Shown: in pieces, positions 1 through 9,105 of the stretch
Layout: each line of letters begins with the position of its first letter
Numbering within the stretch: position 1 is the first letter of the stretch
Notes under the pieces: model-generated
What the model was told of the DNA's origin: nothing
The model's input: the letters and a program-made list of their open reading frames with translations, nothing else
Databases searched by the model: none
NCBI RefSeq assembly: GCF_001425835.1
Contig: NZ_LMDP01000003.1
Location: forward strand, 442,001-506,000
Source of the DNA: Afipia sp. Root123D2
GTDB taxonomy: Bacteria > Pseudomonadota > Alphaproteobacteria > Rhizobiales > Xanthobacteraceae
Direction of reading: 5' to 3'
Length of the DNA: 64,000 bases
Position numbers and translations under genes: made by a program

Positions 1-144
1 AACGACGAGGAAATCAAAAAGAAGCTGCTCGCAGCCGGAATCGATCCACTGCAAAGCACACCGGACGAGATGGCAGCCTATATCCGCAGCGAAGCAGACA
101 AATGGGCCAAGGTGATCAAGACCGCGAATATTACGCTGGAATGA
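1..144 (+). CDS. Tripartite tricarboxylate transporter substrate-binding protein (TctC/Bug family), C-terminal fragment
   Basis: The frame is open from the first base and ends at TGA 142-144, so only the last 47 residues are inside the window. They read through a TPDEMAAYIRSEADKW segment and a final KVIKTANI stretch. This pattern (TP-E-hydrophobic-I--E--KW--V-K-A-I) is the usual C-terminus of Bug/TctC periplasmic solute-binding proteins, which capture carboxylates for tripartite transporters or act as orphan receptors. The ligand cannot be inferred from this part. The assignment rests on the C-terminal signature only. Confidence 0.75.
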   Translation, partial: NDEEIKKKLLAAGIDPLQSTPDEMAAYIRSEADKWAKVIKTANITLE

Positions 145-286
145 TCCAGCCTGTCGTGATGACGGCAGGAGCGTGCGGATTCGCCCTGCCGGAGTCGATC
201 GACCGTCGACGTCATACCTCCATTGGTTGGTATCGGCATTGCGCGAACGGGAGTAGCTTTGGCGGGGCCACCGCGAGGGCTGCACC

Positions 287-1020
287 GTGACCCCGGAGCC
301 TGCCACCATCTGCATCGGCTGCTGGCAGCAATTGCATCTGCCAGTGCCGTTGCGCGGTCCGTTCTCCGTGCCCTTGCGCATGTTCGGCATTCGACCGAGC
401 CGAATGAATCCGAACACCTGCACCATTTGCGAAATGGCATTTACCAAGGTGATGAAGGCGCGCGCCGTCACCATCGACGCCACGGTGATGTTCGCCGATC
501 TGCGCGGCTACACCGCGTTGACGCAGCACGTCGACAGCACCCGGATGATGTCGCTGCTCGATGCCTTCTACGACGACTGTTCGACCGCGATCTGGCGTTA
601 TGACGGCCTGCTGAACAAGACGATCGGCGATGCTGTTCTCGCCATTTTCAATTTTTTCCGGTGAAGCAGCCCGACCATGCGACGCAGGCGTTACTTGCGG
701 CGCGCGAAATCCAGACACGCTTCCGCGATCGGCACGATCAGCTGACCGAGACGATCGGCGCGGACTACGCCGGCGTCGGAATCGGCATTGGCATCGATAG
801 CGGTGAAACCAATTTCGGCGAGTTCGGTCATACCCATCGCGATCTGACGGCGATCGGCACCGTCGTGAACCGCGCCGCTCGAGCGCAGGCCGCAGCCAAG
901 AGCGGCGAAATTCTGGTGACGGGCGCCGTTCGCGACCGCGCCGGTGACCTCGTCGCCGCTGACGGCAAGGACTACGCCCTCAAAGGCTTCGACCAGTCGG
1001 TGCGGCTTTTCCCGGCCTGA
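287..1020 (+). pseudogene. Adenylate/guanylate cyclase-domain gene, interrupted by a frameshift at a T6 run
   Basis: Two overlapping frames together encode one class III nucleotide cyclase-type protein of about 244 residues. The first frame (GTG 287 to TGA 664) has a Cys-containing N-terminal region (CTIC), then VMFADLRGYTALTQ with the metal-binding Asp, and KTIGDAVLAIFN. The second frame (to TGA 1020) continues with KQPDHATQALLAA, a GIGIDSGE segment and LTAIGTVVNRAARAQ, the usual nucleotide-binding helix. The shift lies in TTTTTT at 652-657. One more T (or a -1 ribosomal shift on T TTT TTC) joins the halves as NFFPVKQPD. Total length plus one base is divisible by three. It may be a real mutation, a sequencing error or programmed frameshifting. 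If functional it would make cAMP or cGMP in the cytoplasm. Confidence 0.8.
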
Positions 1021-1167
1021 ACGTCGAGCGGTATTTTCAGCGCAGAATCCGACCCAGCAAAGGAAACGGCGCGACTGCGCGTCAGGCGGCGCATGACCGT
1101 CCTTACGTCGCGCGTCATTGAATTCGGCGACGATCTCGCGATAAGTGAGCGCAACCGGGAGCCAATC

Positions 1168-2004
1168 ATGCTTGAGAAAACGCCGGGCGACAGCGTCCAT
1201 CCGTTCGACCGCGCCACCAAAACCACGACAATCGATGGCCGCCTACACGGCACCGCCAGCGAAGACTACTGGGCCTTCGTCGGCCCGTTCGGCGGCGCGA
1301 CCGGCGCGACGCTCCTGCGCGCGATGATCGAGCACCCGGACCGTGCGGGCGATCCCCTGACGGTGACGGTAAATTTCTGTGCGCCGTTGGCGCGAGCAGA
1401 ATTTCAAGTCAATGTCCGCCTCCTCCGGGCGAACCGCTCAAGCCAGCACTGGATGGCCGAACTGGCCCAGGAGGATAACGGTGTAGTGGCCTTCGCGACT
1501 GCCGTGTTCGCCACCCGCCGCGAGTCATGGTCACATCAACAGACGGCCATGCCGGCCGCGCCGCTCGCGGGGCAGATCGCTCCACTGCCCAACGCGGGTA
1601 TCGCCAACTGGACGCAGCAGTATCAATTCCGTTTCGTCGAAGGCACGCCGGATTACAATGGGGGGACGCGTCGCGAAATTCCGGCAAGCGCGTTTTCCAA
1701 GATGTGGCTGAGTGACGCCACGCCGCGACCGGTCGATTTCCTGTCGCTGCTGTCGATGTCCGACACATTCTTCGCCCGCATCTTCCATGTGCTTGGCGTA
1801 ATCGTGCCGATCGGCACGGTGTCACTCACCACCGCTTTCCATGCCGACGCGACCGACCTCGCGGCGGAAGACACCACCACCGTACTCGGCGTCGCCGATG
1901 CCAACATCTTTCACAAGAATTACAGCGATCAGATCGGGCAGCTCTGGGCGCCAAGCGGCCGCCTGCTCGCGACCACGACGCAGGTCTGCTACTTCAAGGC
2001 GTAA
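1168..2004 (+). CDS. Acyl-CoA thioesterase family protein (TesB-like double hot dog)
   Basis: 278 residues. The N-terminal hot-dog half carries VGPFGGATGATLLRAM and VTVNFCAPL. The C-terminal half carries LLSMSDTFFAR, then TVSLTTAFHAD and ends in LLATTTQVCYFKA. This two-domain layout matches TesB/4HBT_3-type acyl-CoA thioesterases, which hydrolyse acyl-CoA to free acid and CoA in the cytoplasm. The ATG at 1168 was chosen over an upstream ATG at 1093 because GGGAG lies 8 bases before it and homology-like sequence begins with MLEKTPGDS. It is a single gene followed by a hairpin terminator. The natural acyl chain is unknown. Confidence 0.8.
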   Translation: MLEKTPGDSVHPFDRATKTTTIDGRLHGTASEDYWAFVGPFGGATGATLLRAMIEHPDRAGDPLTVTVNFCAPLARAEFQVNVRLLRANRSSQHWMAELAQEDNGVVAFATAVFATRRESWSHQQTAMPAAPLAGQIAPLPNAGIANWTQQYQFRFVEGTPDYNGGTRREIPASAFSKMWLSDATPRPVDFLSLLSMSDTFFARIFHVLGVIVPIGTVSLTTAFHADATDLAAEDTTTVLGVADANIFHKNYSDQIGQLWAPSGRLLATTTQVCYFKA

Positions 2005-2022
2005 GCGCGCATCTCAAAACCA

Positions 2023-2049
2023 AAAGGGCGGCCAATGAGGCTGCCCTTT
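2023..2049 (+). terminator. Hairpin terminator after the thioesterase gene
   Basis: An 11-bp stem (one G-T pair) with a 5-base loop lies 18 bases after the thioesterase stop. The A run before the stem and T run after it make it potentially bidirectional, also serving the minus-strand DUF1488 gene that ends at 2083. Confidence 0.65.
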
Positions 2050-2082
2050 GCGTGTTCGCGTCTACATCTGAAAGGGGCTTTG

Positions 2083-2361
2083 TTAGCTCCGGAAATCGAT
2101 GCTGCGCAGGATGATCCCCGGAGGCTTGCCCTCGAATTCGACATCGCGGAATTTTCGCGTCGCACATTCCTCAATGCGCTGGCGCAACCGCATGAACTGC
2201 GCCTCACGCTGGCTGCTTTTGGCCTTGGCCGCGCCATCGAGATCGTCCATCGCCGTGGTGCTGATCGCGCAGGGCACCTCGGCATCGCCGTTTTTCATCG
2301 TGAACAGCACGACACCCCGGTCGGAATCGTAGGCTTTGAAATCGCCCTGAGCGAGCGCCAT
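2083..2361 (-). CDS. DUF1488-like small protein
   Basis: 92 residues from ATG 2361. It contains DRGVVLFTMKNGDAEVPCAIS followed by a basic helical segment (REAQFMRLRQRIEECATRKF). The combination of a short beta-rich N-terminus with V-F--G--EVPC-I and a charged helix is like DUF1488 proteins of Rhizobiales, which have no known function. An upstream in-frame ATG at 2382 would add seven residues. The 2361 start is preferred because AAAGGA sits about 9 bases before it. It is the last of five small minus-strand genes between 2083 and 3453. Confidence 0.6.
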   Translation of the reverse strand: MALAQGDFKAYDSDRGVVLFTMKNGDAEVPCAISTTAMDDLDGAAKAKSSQREAQFMRLRQRIEECATRKFRDVEFEGKPPGIILRSIDFRS

Positions 2362-2396
2362 GACAACGATCCTTTCCATCAAATCCGACCTCGCGC

Positions 2397-2576
2397 TCAG
2401 AACTTGCGTTTCGCCGGTGCAGGGTTCAGTTCCGCAATTTTCTTGAGGCAGTCGCCTTCACTTTCATGCGGGCCGGTGACGAAGGTACCGCTGACCTTGG
2501 TGCTGTACCAGCCCGACTGGACACCGAGGCGAAGGGATTCCTCGGTCTTGACGTGGCGCGGCGAAAGATTTTGCAT
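2397..2576 (-). CDS. Hypothetical protein, 59 residues
   Basis: A short basic protein starting MQNLSPRHVKTEESL and containing GWYSTKVSGTFVTGPHESEGDCLKKI. I do not recognise a named family. The start at 2576 is supported by AAGGA 7 bases upstream; the open frame extends further to 2636 but without a good ribosome site. A single Cys and no signal peptide or membrane segment suggest a soluble cytoplasmic protein. It lies 35 bases upstream of the DUF1488-like gene on the same strand, so co-transcription is likely. Confidence 0.5.
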   Translation of the reverse strand: MQNLSPRHVKTEESLRLGVQSGWYSTKVSGTFVTGPHESEGDCLKKIAELNPAPAKRKF

Positions 2577-2651
2577 CTTGTTTCCTTGGATGAAACCCGC
2601 GCGCGGCGGAATGCGGCGCGTCGCGTCTCGGTTCACTTGTCGAGAACGTTT

Positions 2652-2948
2652 TCAGTTCTCCACGGACAGCCGGTCGAAATCGGCGAGAACGGCGGCGACC
2701 AGTTCCCGGTGCCGGGAATCCTGGTTGCCGAGGGTATCGACATAAAGATTGAGAACGTAGCGGGCCTTTGCCGCGGCTTCCGGCCATGAGGTTGCGGGCA
2801 CCGCCACCAATTGGGTTTCGAGTTCGGATGTGCGCTCCCGAAGCGTTCTGGCATTCGCTTCGACATCCGCCACCACACGTCGAATGTCAGTCGCCTTTTG
2901 CGCCGCCATGCCGCGATGCTTGTCGAGATCGACGGGGCGATCGCTCAC
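2652..2948 (-). CDS. Hypothetical protein, coupled third gene of a small-gene operon
   Basis: 98 residues, mostly helical by composition: DIRRVVADVEANARTLRERTSELETQL could form an amphipathic or coiled-coil helix. It is followed by EAAAKARYVLNLYVDT and a C-terminal HRELVAAVLADFDRL. No catalytic motif is visible. Its ATG overlaps the stop of the preceding gene by four bases (ATGA, 2945-2948), which indicates translational coupling. The type resembles small uncharacterised Rhizobiales proteins; no function is assigned. Confidence 0.6.
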   Translation of the reverse strand: MSDRPVDLDKHRGMAAQKATDIRRVVADVEANARTLRERTSELETQLVAVPATSWPEAAAKARYVLNLYVDTLGNQDSRHRELVAAVLADFDRLSVEN

Positions 2949-3211
2949 CGCTGCGCGCCTGCGTCGATACGCTGCGCTTCAGCCAGATCGAACGAGGCGA
3001 TCGAGATCATCTCCGTCGTCTTTCCATGCGGAGGGGCAGCCGGCACCATGATCATGGTTGCGACGCGCCGAAAGCAGGGAAACGACAGTCCTTCAATCAG
3101 TTCCTCATCGGTGACGACTTCATAAGAACCGGCGGCGAGCGAGCGATCGATACCCTTGATGCGGAACGGATGGTTGAACACCACCATTTCCCGGCGTGAT
3201 CGAGTTGTCAT
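2945..3211 (-). CDS. Hypothetical protein, coupled second gene of a small-gene operon
   Basis: 88 residues. The core is FNHPFRIKGIDRSLAAGSYEV, VTDEELIEGLSF and RRVATMIMVP, a beta-rich pattern that I associate with short uncharacterised proteins of Rhizobiales. No signal peptide or membrane segment is present. It overlaps its upstream neighbour at 3208-3211 and its downstream neighbour at 2945-2948, each by ATGA. The three proteins are therefore probably made together and may form a complex; this is inference from coupling only. Confidence 0.6.
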   Translation of the reverse strand: MTTRSRREMVVFNHPFRIKGIDRSLAAGSYEVVTDEELIEGLSFPCFRRVATMIMVPAAPPHGKTTEMISIASFDLAEAQRIDAGAQR

Positions 3212-3453
3212 TTGCCTGGGCTCCTTTGCAAAGGAAACCGGGTGTCATCGTAGAGCAAGCGGATTTCCCGGCCGTTGAACCGTTCTTCCTTCACCTCGAG
3301 ACAGGCACCGTCGAGCAATGCGGGTGAAAGCGTCTCGATTGCAAACTGAACCGCGTCCGCGGCATGGGAAAAGCGCCGGTATCCCATTTTTCTGCGAACG
3401 TTCAGTCCGGGGCGCTTCGGAAACAGTTCTGCTTCAGCGCCATAATCGAACAT
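3208..3453 (-). CDS. Hypothetical protein, first gene of a small-gene operon
   Basis: 81 residues: MFDYGAEAELFP, YRRFSHAADAVQFAIETL, GACLEVKEERF and IRLLYDDTRFPL. The pattern (GAEAELFP ... YRRF--AA-AV-FAIE ... LEV-E-RF ... LYD) is like short uncharacterised Rhizobiales proteins. It is the promoter-proximal gene of the coupled trio 3453-2652. No function can be read from the sequence. Confidence 0.6.
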   Translation of the reverse strand: MFDYGAEAELFPKRPGLNVRRKMGYRRFSHAADAVQFAIETLSPALLDGACLEVKEERFNGREIRLLYDDTRFPLQRSPGK

Positions 3454-3662
3454 GGGGCGACGGTGCGCTCTTTCCCGGTGAATAGCTATCTATTTATTCC
3501 GCGCTGAACGCCTCAGCCTGCAACCTCATCGCCTTGTCTTCGGGGGATTCATAGTCATCTGATCTAGGAGTATGCTTCCAGGCTGCCGGGCCGTTTTCTT
3601 TTTGGCCACGACAATGCTGAGTGCCGGCGGAGCATCGCAACCAGCACACTGGCGTGCGCAAC

Positions 3663-3699
3663 AAAAAAGGGCGATCCTGAGGGATCGCCCTTTTGTTTT
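3663..3699 (-). terminator. Rho-independent terminator of pckA
   Basis: A perfect 9-bp stem (3669-3677 with 3682-3690) and a 4-base loop, flanked by an A6 run on the left and TTTTGTTTT on the right. Read on the minus strand it follows the pckA stop (3716) and ends in a T6 run. It could also stop plus-strand transcription. Confidence 0.85.
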
Positions 3700-3715
3700 A
3701 GATATTTTGAAGAAA

Positions 3716-5332
3716 TCACTCGGCCGCGAGCTTGACCTCGGGTGCGGCGGCGCGAACTTCAGCGTCGACCTGCTTCTCGAACTTGGCGAAATTCTTCTGG
3801 AACATGCCAACGAGATTACGCGCGGTCTTGTCGAACTCGGCCTTGTCCTTCCAGGTGTTGACCGGATCAAGGATCTCTGACGGCACGCCTTCCAGCGCGG
3901 TCGGCACCGCGAAACCGAAATACTTGTCGGTGCGGAACGTGGCGTTGCGCAGCGAACCGTTGAGCGCGGCGGTGAGCAGCGCACGGGTCACCTTGATCGG
4001 CATGCGGCTGCCGGTGCCGTACTTGCCGCCGGTCCAGCCGGTGTTCACCAGCCAGCAATCGACGTTGTGCTTGGCAACGAGTTCACGGAGCATGTTGCCG
4101 TATTCGGCAGGATCGCGCGGCAGGAACGGCGAGCCGAAGCAGGCCGAAAATTCCGGCTGCGGTTCGTTGCCGAGACCACGCTCAGTACCCGCGACCTTCG
4201 CGGTATAGCCAGACAGGAAGTGATACATCGCCTGCGCAGGCGACAGCTTGGCGATCGGCGGCAGCACGCCGAACGCATCCGCAGCGAGCATCACCAGATT
4301 CTTCGGCTGACCGGCGCGGCCGGTGCGCGAGGCATTCGGAATCGATTCCAGCGGATAAGCGGACCGGGTGTTCTCGGTCTTCGAACCGTCGTCGAAATCG
4401 GGCTGGCGGGTGACCGGATCGAGCACCACGTTCTCGAGCACCGCACCGAAGCGCATGCTGGCGTCGTAAATCGCAGGCTCCGCCTCGCGAGACAGCTTGA
4501 TGGTCTTGGCGTAACAGCCGCCTTCGAAATTGAAGACGCCGTCCGGACCCCAGCCATGTTCGTCGTCGCCGATCAGCGTGCGGTTAGGATCGGCGGACAG
4601 CGTGGTCTTTCCGGTGCCCGACAGGCCGAAGAAGATTGCGCTGTCGCCGTCAGGACCAACGTTGGCCGAGCAATGCATCGGCATCACGCCCTGAGCAGGC
4701 AGATAGTAGTTCAGCGTGGTGAAGACCGACTTCTTCATTTCGCCGGCGTACTGGCTGCCGCCGATCAGAACGATCTTGCGGGTGAAGTCGATGGCGACAA
4801 CGTTCTCGGACCGCACGCCGTGACGCTTCGGGTCGGCGCGGAAGCTCGGCAGGTCAATAATGGTCAATTCCGGCACGAAGCTTGCGAGCTCGGCCATCTC
4901 CGGACGGCGCAACAGCGTGCGAATGAAAAGGGAGTGCCAGGCGAGTTCGGTGAAAACGCGAACCTTGATGTGAAATTTCGGATCGGCGCCGCCGTAAAGG
5001 TCCTGCGCGAACAGCGTCATGCCTTCGGCATGCTTGAGAAAGTCCTGATAGATCGCTTCGAACTGCTCCGGGGTGATCGACTGGTTGCCGTCCCACCACA
5101 TGGTCTTGTCGGTGTTGGCGTCGCGGACAGTGAACTTGTCCTTCGGGCTACGGCCCGTGAAAACACCAGTCTCGGCGCAGAGCGCGCCATCAGCCGTGAG
5201 CTCCGCTTCGTTGGCGCGGAGGGCGTATTCATAAAGCGGCGCCGTGCCCAGATTCCAGTTTACCCCACCGAGTTTTTTTAAACCGAATTTGTCGGCACCG
5301 AAGGCACCGTTACGTACGCCAGTCTCTTTCAC
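3716..5332 (-). CDS. pckA: Phosphoenolpyruvate carboxykinase (ATP)
   Basis: 538 residues, the normal length for ATP-dependent PEP carboxykinase. It converts oxaloacetate plus ATP to PEP, CO2 and ADP in the cytoplasm, the entry step of gluconeogenesis. Diagnostic motifs are TGRSPKDKF near residue 60, HCSANVG, the P-loop [13 protein letters not shown] near 240, and IGDDEHGWG just after. The start is GTG at 5332 with AGGAG immediately upstream. It is monocistronic with a strong terminator at 3663-3699. Its neighbourhood with chvI/chvG and the PTS genes is typical for Rhizobiales, where ChvI and PTS regulators influence carbon metabolism (established for relatives, inferred here). Confidence 0.97.
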   Translation of the reverse strand: MKETGVRNGAFGADKFGLKKLGGVNWNLGTAPLYEYALRANEAELTADGALCAETGVFTGRSPKDKFTVRDANTDKTMWWDGNQSITPEQFEAIYQDFLKHAEGMTLFAQDLYGGADPKFHIKVRVFTELAWHSLFIRTLLRRPEMAELASFVPELTIIDLPSFRADPKRHGVRSENVVAIDFTRKIVLIGGSQYAGEMKKSVFTTLNYYLPAQGVMPMHCSANVGPDGDSAIFFGLSGTGKTTLSADPNRTLIGDDEHGWGPDGVFNFEGGCYAKTIKLSREAEPAIYDASMRFGAVLENVVLDPVTRQPDFDDGSKTENTRSAYPLESIPNASRTGRAGQPKNLVMLAADAFGVLPPIAKLSPAQAMYHFLSGYTAKVAGTERGLGNEPQPEFSACFGSPFLPRDPAEYGNMLRELVAKHNVDCWLVNTGWTGGKYGTGSRMPIKVTRALLTAALNGSLRNATFRTDKYFGFAVPTALEGVPSEILDPVNTWKDKAEFDKTARNLVGMFQKNFAKFEKQVDAEVRAAAPEVKLAAE

Positions 5333-5529
5333 GAAGGGCTCCTCCCAGAAATCTGCGGCCGGTGAAACGCGATAAGCCGAGAACGCGCAGCCCGCTACAG
5401 GGTGCCAGAACTATAACGTCCCAGCCTCGATACGGCGATGTCTTAGTGTCGTATTAAGAACTTGCCAAGCTGATCGGGCAAAATTTGGTTTATGCGGTAT
5501 CAGATGCCGCAGCGATGATGTTGCAGACA

Positions 5530-6267
5530 TCACCGCTGGCTTGCGCGAGCGCGGTCCGCCATCTCCTTCAGAGTTTGCCGCAGCGCAGCAGGCGTTTGAA
5601 TCCGCGCCGGAAACGCTAGCCGCAAGGTGCGCGATCCGGCCTGCATATCGAGACCGTCCGGATCGCAGCCGGTGCATCGCCAGTCGTCGGATTCGGCACA
5701 GAGAAGCACCGTCGCATAAAGATTCATCGTGCCCAAATGATCGGCATTCATATGGGCAACGATTTCAGGTTCGGCTGCGATCAGGCTTTCGGCACCGTCG
5801 GTCGCGGTCAGAAAATCCGAAGCCGGCAGATCGACGATCCTGCCAAAACCGGCCACCAGATGGGCATTTTGCAGTCGAAGTCCGACAAACGAAAAATCGG
5901 GAAAATCGACAAAGGTTTCAGCTGAAGGGTGGGCGGCCAGATAGCGCCTGCGCGCGGTTTCGAGCTCTCCCTCAGGGATCGGCACGGCCAGCCCGGCGAG
6001 CATGATCCGAGCGCCTTCGAGCGGGTCCCCGGGTGCCCGCTCGTCCAGCATCAGCGACACCCGAGGGTCGGCCAGGATATTTTTGGTGTGGATCGCGAGC
6101 CGGGAAATCAGCAAAAGCGGCGTCCCGTCCGGGGCGGTCGCGACATTCACCAGCGAACAGTAGGGGTCCCCGGACCCCGGCATCAGGGTCGCTAAAGCCC
6201 CCTGCCGACTGCGCCGCAGCAGCGATCGGGTCAGGTCGGCGGATTTATATGTGGTCGAGGGCTTCAT
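5530..6267 (-). CDS. HugZ-like pyridoxamine 5'-phosphate oxidase-fold protein with DUF2470 domain
   Basis: 245 residues. The N-terminal half is a split-barrel flavin/heme-binding fold: [37 protein letters not shown] and VSLMLDE. The C-terminal part has [17 protein letters not shown], the DUF2470 signature found in HugZ-type heme oxygenases. Such proteins bind heme and may degrade it for iron, but many members are uncharacterised, so the substrate is not certain. The gene stands alone, convergent with nothing and 198 bases upstream of pckA on the same strand. It is divergent from chvI. Confidence 0.8.
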   Translation of the reverse strand: MKPSTTYKSADLTRSLLRRSRQGALATLMPGSGDPYCSLVNVATAPDGTPLLLISRLAIHTKNILADPRVSLMLDERAPGDPLEGARIMLAGLAVPIPEGELETARRRYLAAHPSAETFVDFPDFSFVGLRLQNAHLVAGFGRIVDLPASDFLTATDGAESLIAAEPEIVAHMNADHLGTMNLYATVLLCAESDDWRCTGCDPDGLDMQAGSRTLRLAFPARIQTPAALRQTLKEMADRARASQR

Positions 6268-6477
6268 CGACGGAACCTCAAAGTCTTTGAACGGTTATGG
6301 CTTTTGTTGGCCAGAGGGGTTTTTCTACCGGTTTTCGGCCCTATATCCGGTCAAGGGAACCCGGTCACATTTCAGCCAAGCTTGCGTTGCTCGCTGGGAA
6401 CTTCTGTTGCCACATTTCGTACGGCTTCTTGGTTGAACCGTACACGCATGCAAAACACAGTTTCGGAAAGCAGGCTC

Positions 6478-7182
6478 ATGCCCACAATCGCCTTGGTCGA
6501 CGACGACCGCAACATTCTCACGTCGGTCTCGATTGCGCTGGAAGCCGAAGGCTACCGCATCATGACCTATACCGATGGGGCGTCCGCGCTCGAGGGTTTC
6601 AAGACCTCGCCGCCGGACATGGCCATTCTCGATATCAAGATGCCGCGCATGGATGGCATGGAAACGCTGCGCCGGCTGCGCCAGAAGTCCGACCTGCCGG
6701 TGATCTTCCTCACCTCGAAGGATGAGGAAATCGACGAATTGTTCGGCCTCAAGATGGGCGCCGACGATTTTATCCGGAAGCCGTTCTCCCAGCGTCTGCT
6801 GGTCGAGCGGGTGAAGGCGGTGCTGCGCCGCGCGGTCCCGAAGGATCCCACCGTCGTCCAGAAAGAATTGGACGCCAAAGCGCTTGAGCGCGGGCTGCTG
6901 CGCATGGACCCGGAGCGCCATACCTGCACCTGGAAGAACGAGCCGGTCACCCTGACCGTCACCGAATTCCTGATCCTGCAGGCGCTGGCGACCCGCCCCG
7001 GCGTGGTGAAAAGCCGGAATGCGCTGATGGACGCCGCCTACGACGATCAGGTCTATGTCGACGATCGCACCATCGACAGCCACATCAAGCGGCTGCGCAA
7101 GAAATTCAAGGTGGTCGACGACGAGTTCGAGATGATCGAAACGCTTTACGGGGTGGGTTATCGCTTCAAGGAAGCAGCATAG
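6478..7182 (+). CDS. chvI: Two-component response regulator ChvI
   Basis: 234 residues. The N-terminal receiver has the acidic pair in ALVDDDRN, the phosphoacceptor in [14 protein letters not shown], and FLTSKDEE plus the conserved Lys in [11 protein letters not shown]. The C-terminal OmpR/PhoB winged helix contains [13 protein letters not shown] and [17 protein letters not shown]. Start 6478 is preferred because the receiver domain begins directly there; an in-frame ATG at 6448 is possible. It precedes chvG by 90 bases. In relatives ChvG-ChvI responds to acid and envelope stress, repressed by periplasmic ExoR; no ExoR gene is in this window. Confidence 0.95.
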   Translation: MPTIALVDDDRNILTSVSIALEAEGYRIMTYTDGASALEGFKTSPPDMAILDIKMPRMDGMETLRRLRQKSDLPVIFLTSKDEEIDELFGLKMGADDFIRKPFSQRLLVERVKAVLRRAVPKDPTVVQKELDAKALERGLLRMDPERHTCTWKNEPVTLTVTEFLILQALATRPGVVKSRNALMDAAYDDQVYVDDRTIDSHIKRLRKKFKVVDDEFEMIETLYGVGYRFKEAA

Positions 7183-7272
7183 TCCGCGCCACTGCCGCGG
7201 CTGCGCTGGCGCTGACGTGCCGGCGTATCCGGGATAGACTGCCGCACCCGAAACAACCAGGCAGGTCGGCGA

Positions 7273-9105
7273 TTGCTGGATCGAACGCAGCTGGATCGAA
7301 AAAAACATCCCGACGATGACGCCGCGCCGTCGATCGCTCCTGAAGCCGACTCCGCCGTCGAGACGATCGCCGAACCGACACCGCGCAGCGGATGGCGTCC
7401 TGCCGAGGTGCTGAAGCGCGGCTGGCGCTATTTCACCGCCCTCACCTTTTCGAGCCTGACCCGGCGCATCGTCTCGCTCAATCTCGTCGGTCTCATCGCT
7501 CTCGTCACCGGCATCCTCTACCTCTCGCAATTCCGCGCCGGCCTGATCGACGCTCGCGCGCAAAGCCTTCTGGTTCAGGCCGAGATCATTGCCAGCGCCA
7601 TCGCAGCCTCTGCCACCGTCGAGACCAACACCATCACTGTCGATCCCGATCGCTTAAGCGATCTCAAGACCGGTGAAACCTACGGGCCGAGCGAAGAGCT
7701 GCTGTCCGGCATTGAATTTCCGATCAATCCCGAGCGCGTCGCGCCGGTGCTGCGCCGCCTGATTTCGCCGACCAAGACCCGCGCGCGCATCTACGACCGC
7801 GACGGCGTGCTTACCCTCGACAGCCGCAATCTCTACGGACGCGGCGACGTGCTGCGCTTCGAGCTTGCGCCGCCGTCAACCGAGAAACCCGGCATCGCCG
7901 AGCGGACGATGATCGCGATCCGCACCTGGCTCAACCGCGGCGACCTGCCGCTATATCGCGAACTCGGTCCGGAAAATGGCAACGGCTACGAGGAAGTCCA
8001 GCAAGCCCTCAACGGCCGCAAGGCCAGCATGGTGCGCATCAACGATCGCGGCGAGGTGATCGTCTCGGTGTCGGTGCCGGTGCAGCGTTTCCGCGCGGTG
8101 CATGGCGCGCTGATGCTTTCCACCCAGGGCGACGACATCGACCAGATGGTGACCGCGGAGCGCCTCGCCATTCTCAAGGTGTTCGGCATCGCGGCCGCCG
8201 TCATGATCGTGCTGTCGCTATTGCTGGCGTCGACCATCGCCGGTCCGGTCCGGCGGCTCGCCGAAAGTGCCGAGCGCGTCCGCCGCCGCATCAAGACCCG
8301 CGTCGAGATTCCCGATTTCTCGCGTCGCGGCGATGAGATCGGCCATCTGTCCGGCGCGCTGCGCGACATGACCGGCGCGCTCTACAACCGCATTGAGGAC
8401 ATCGAGCGGTTCGCCGCCGACGTCGCGCACGAATTGAAAAACCCGCTGACCTCAATGCGCTCCGCCATCGAAACTCTGCCGCTGGCCAAGACCGAGGACA
8501 GCCGCGGCCGCCTGCTTGCCGTCATCTCCCACGACGTACGCAGGCTCGACCGGCTGATCTCCGATATTTCCGACGCGAGCCGCCTTGATGCCGAACTGCA
8601 GCGGCAGGACGCGGCGCCGGTCAACATCCGCCGCCTGATTGAGACGCTGACATCGGTCGCCAACGAAACCCAGTACGGCACCGACGTAAAGGTGAAAGCA
8701 CGGTTCGAAGGCGTGGCGAACGACACGTTCTCGGTGCCTGGTCACGATTCACGGCTCGGGCAAGTGATCGCCAATCTGCTGTCCAACGCGCAATCGTTCT
8801 CCGAACCCGGGGGCGAGGTACGTGTCACATGCCGCCGCCTGAAATCCGAAATCGAGATCGTCGTCGATGACGATGGCGACGGCATTCGGCCCGGAGCCTT
8901 CGACAAGATTTTCGAGCGCTTCTACACCGACCGGCCGCAGCACGGCTTCGGCCAGAACTCCGGTCTCGGCCTGTCAATCTCCAAGCAGATCATTGAGGCG
9001 CATGGCGGCCGCATCCGCGCCGAGAACCGCGCCGCGCCGGCCAATGCCGAAGGCGATTCAAGAATTGCCGGCGCACGCTTCGTGGTCCGGCTGCCCGCGA
9101 TATGA
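7273..9105 (+). CDS. chvG: Sensor histidine kinase ChvG
   Basis: 610 residues from a TTG start. The order is a cytoplasmic N-terminus, first membrane segment around residues 68-90 (RIVSLNLVGLIALVTGIL), a periplasmic sensor domain of about 200 residues, second membrane segment near 300 (IAAAVMIVLSLLLA) and a HAMP-like segment. The kinase follows: H-box FAADVAHELKNPLTSMRSA, N-box NLLSNAQSF, G1 DDDGDGI and G2 NSGLGLSISKQI. It autophosphorylates and passes phosphate to ChvI. Its stop overlaps the hprK start (ATGA, 9102-9105), linking the sensor to the PTS regulatory genes by translational coupling. Confidence 0.95.
   Translation: MLDRTQLDRKKHPDDDAAPSIAPEADSAVETIAEPTPRSGWRPAEVLKRGWRYFTALTFSSLTRRIVSLNLVGLIALVTGILYLSQFRAGLIDARAQSLLVQAEIIASAIAASATVETNTITVDPDRLSDLKTGETYGPSEELLSGIEFPINPERVAPVLRRLISPTKTRARIYDRDGVLTLDSRNLYGRGDVLRFELAPPSTEKPGIAERTMIAIRTWLNRGDLPLYRELGPENGNGYEEVQQALNGRKASMVRINDRGEVIVSVSVPVQRFRAVHGALMLSTQGDDIDQMVTAERLAILKVFGIAAAVMIVLSLLLASTIAGPVRRLAESAERVRRRIKTRVEIPDFSRRGDEIGHLSGALRDMTGALYNRIEDIERFAADVAHELKNPLTSMRSAIETLPLAKTEDSRGRLLAVISHDVRRLDRLISDISDASRLDAELQRQDAAPVNIRRLIETLTSVANETQYGTDVKVKARFEGVANDTFSVPGHDSRLGQVIANLLSNAQSFSEPGGEVRVTCRRLKSEIEIVVDDDGDGIRPGAFDKIFERFYTDRPQHGFGQNSGLGLSISKQIIEAHGGRIRAENRAAPANAEGDSRIAGARFVVRLPAI

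Noticed and set aside
4067-5281. Open frame of about 404 codons antisense to pckA
   Set aside because: Arg-rich antisense frame without motifs, fully inside pckA.
6397-6421. GGAAC-N16-CGTA upstream of chvI as a general-stress (EcfG-type) promoter
   Set aside because: The -10 part deviates from CGTT, and such short motifs occur by chance in GC-rich DNA; a matrix score would be needed.
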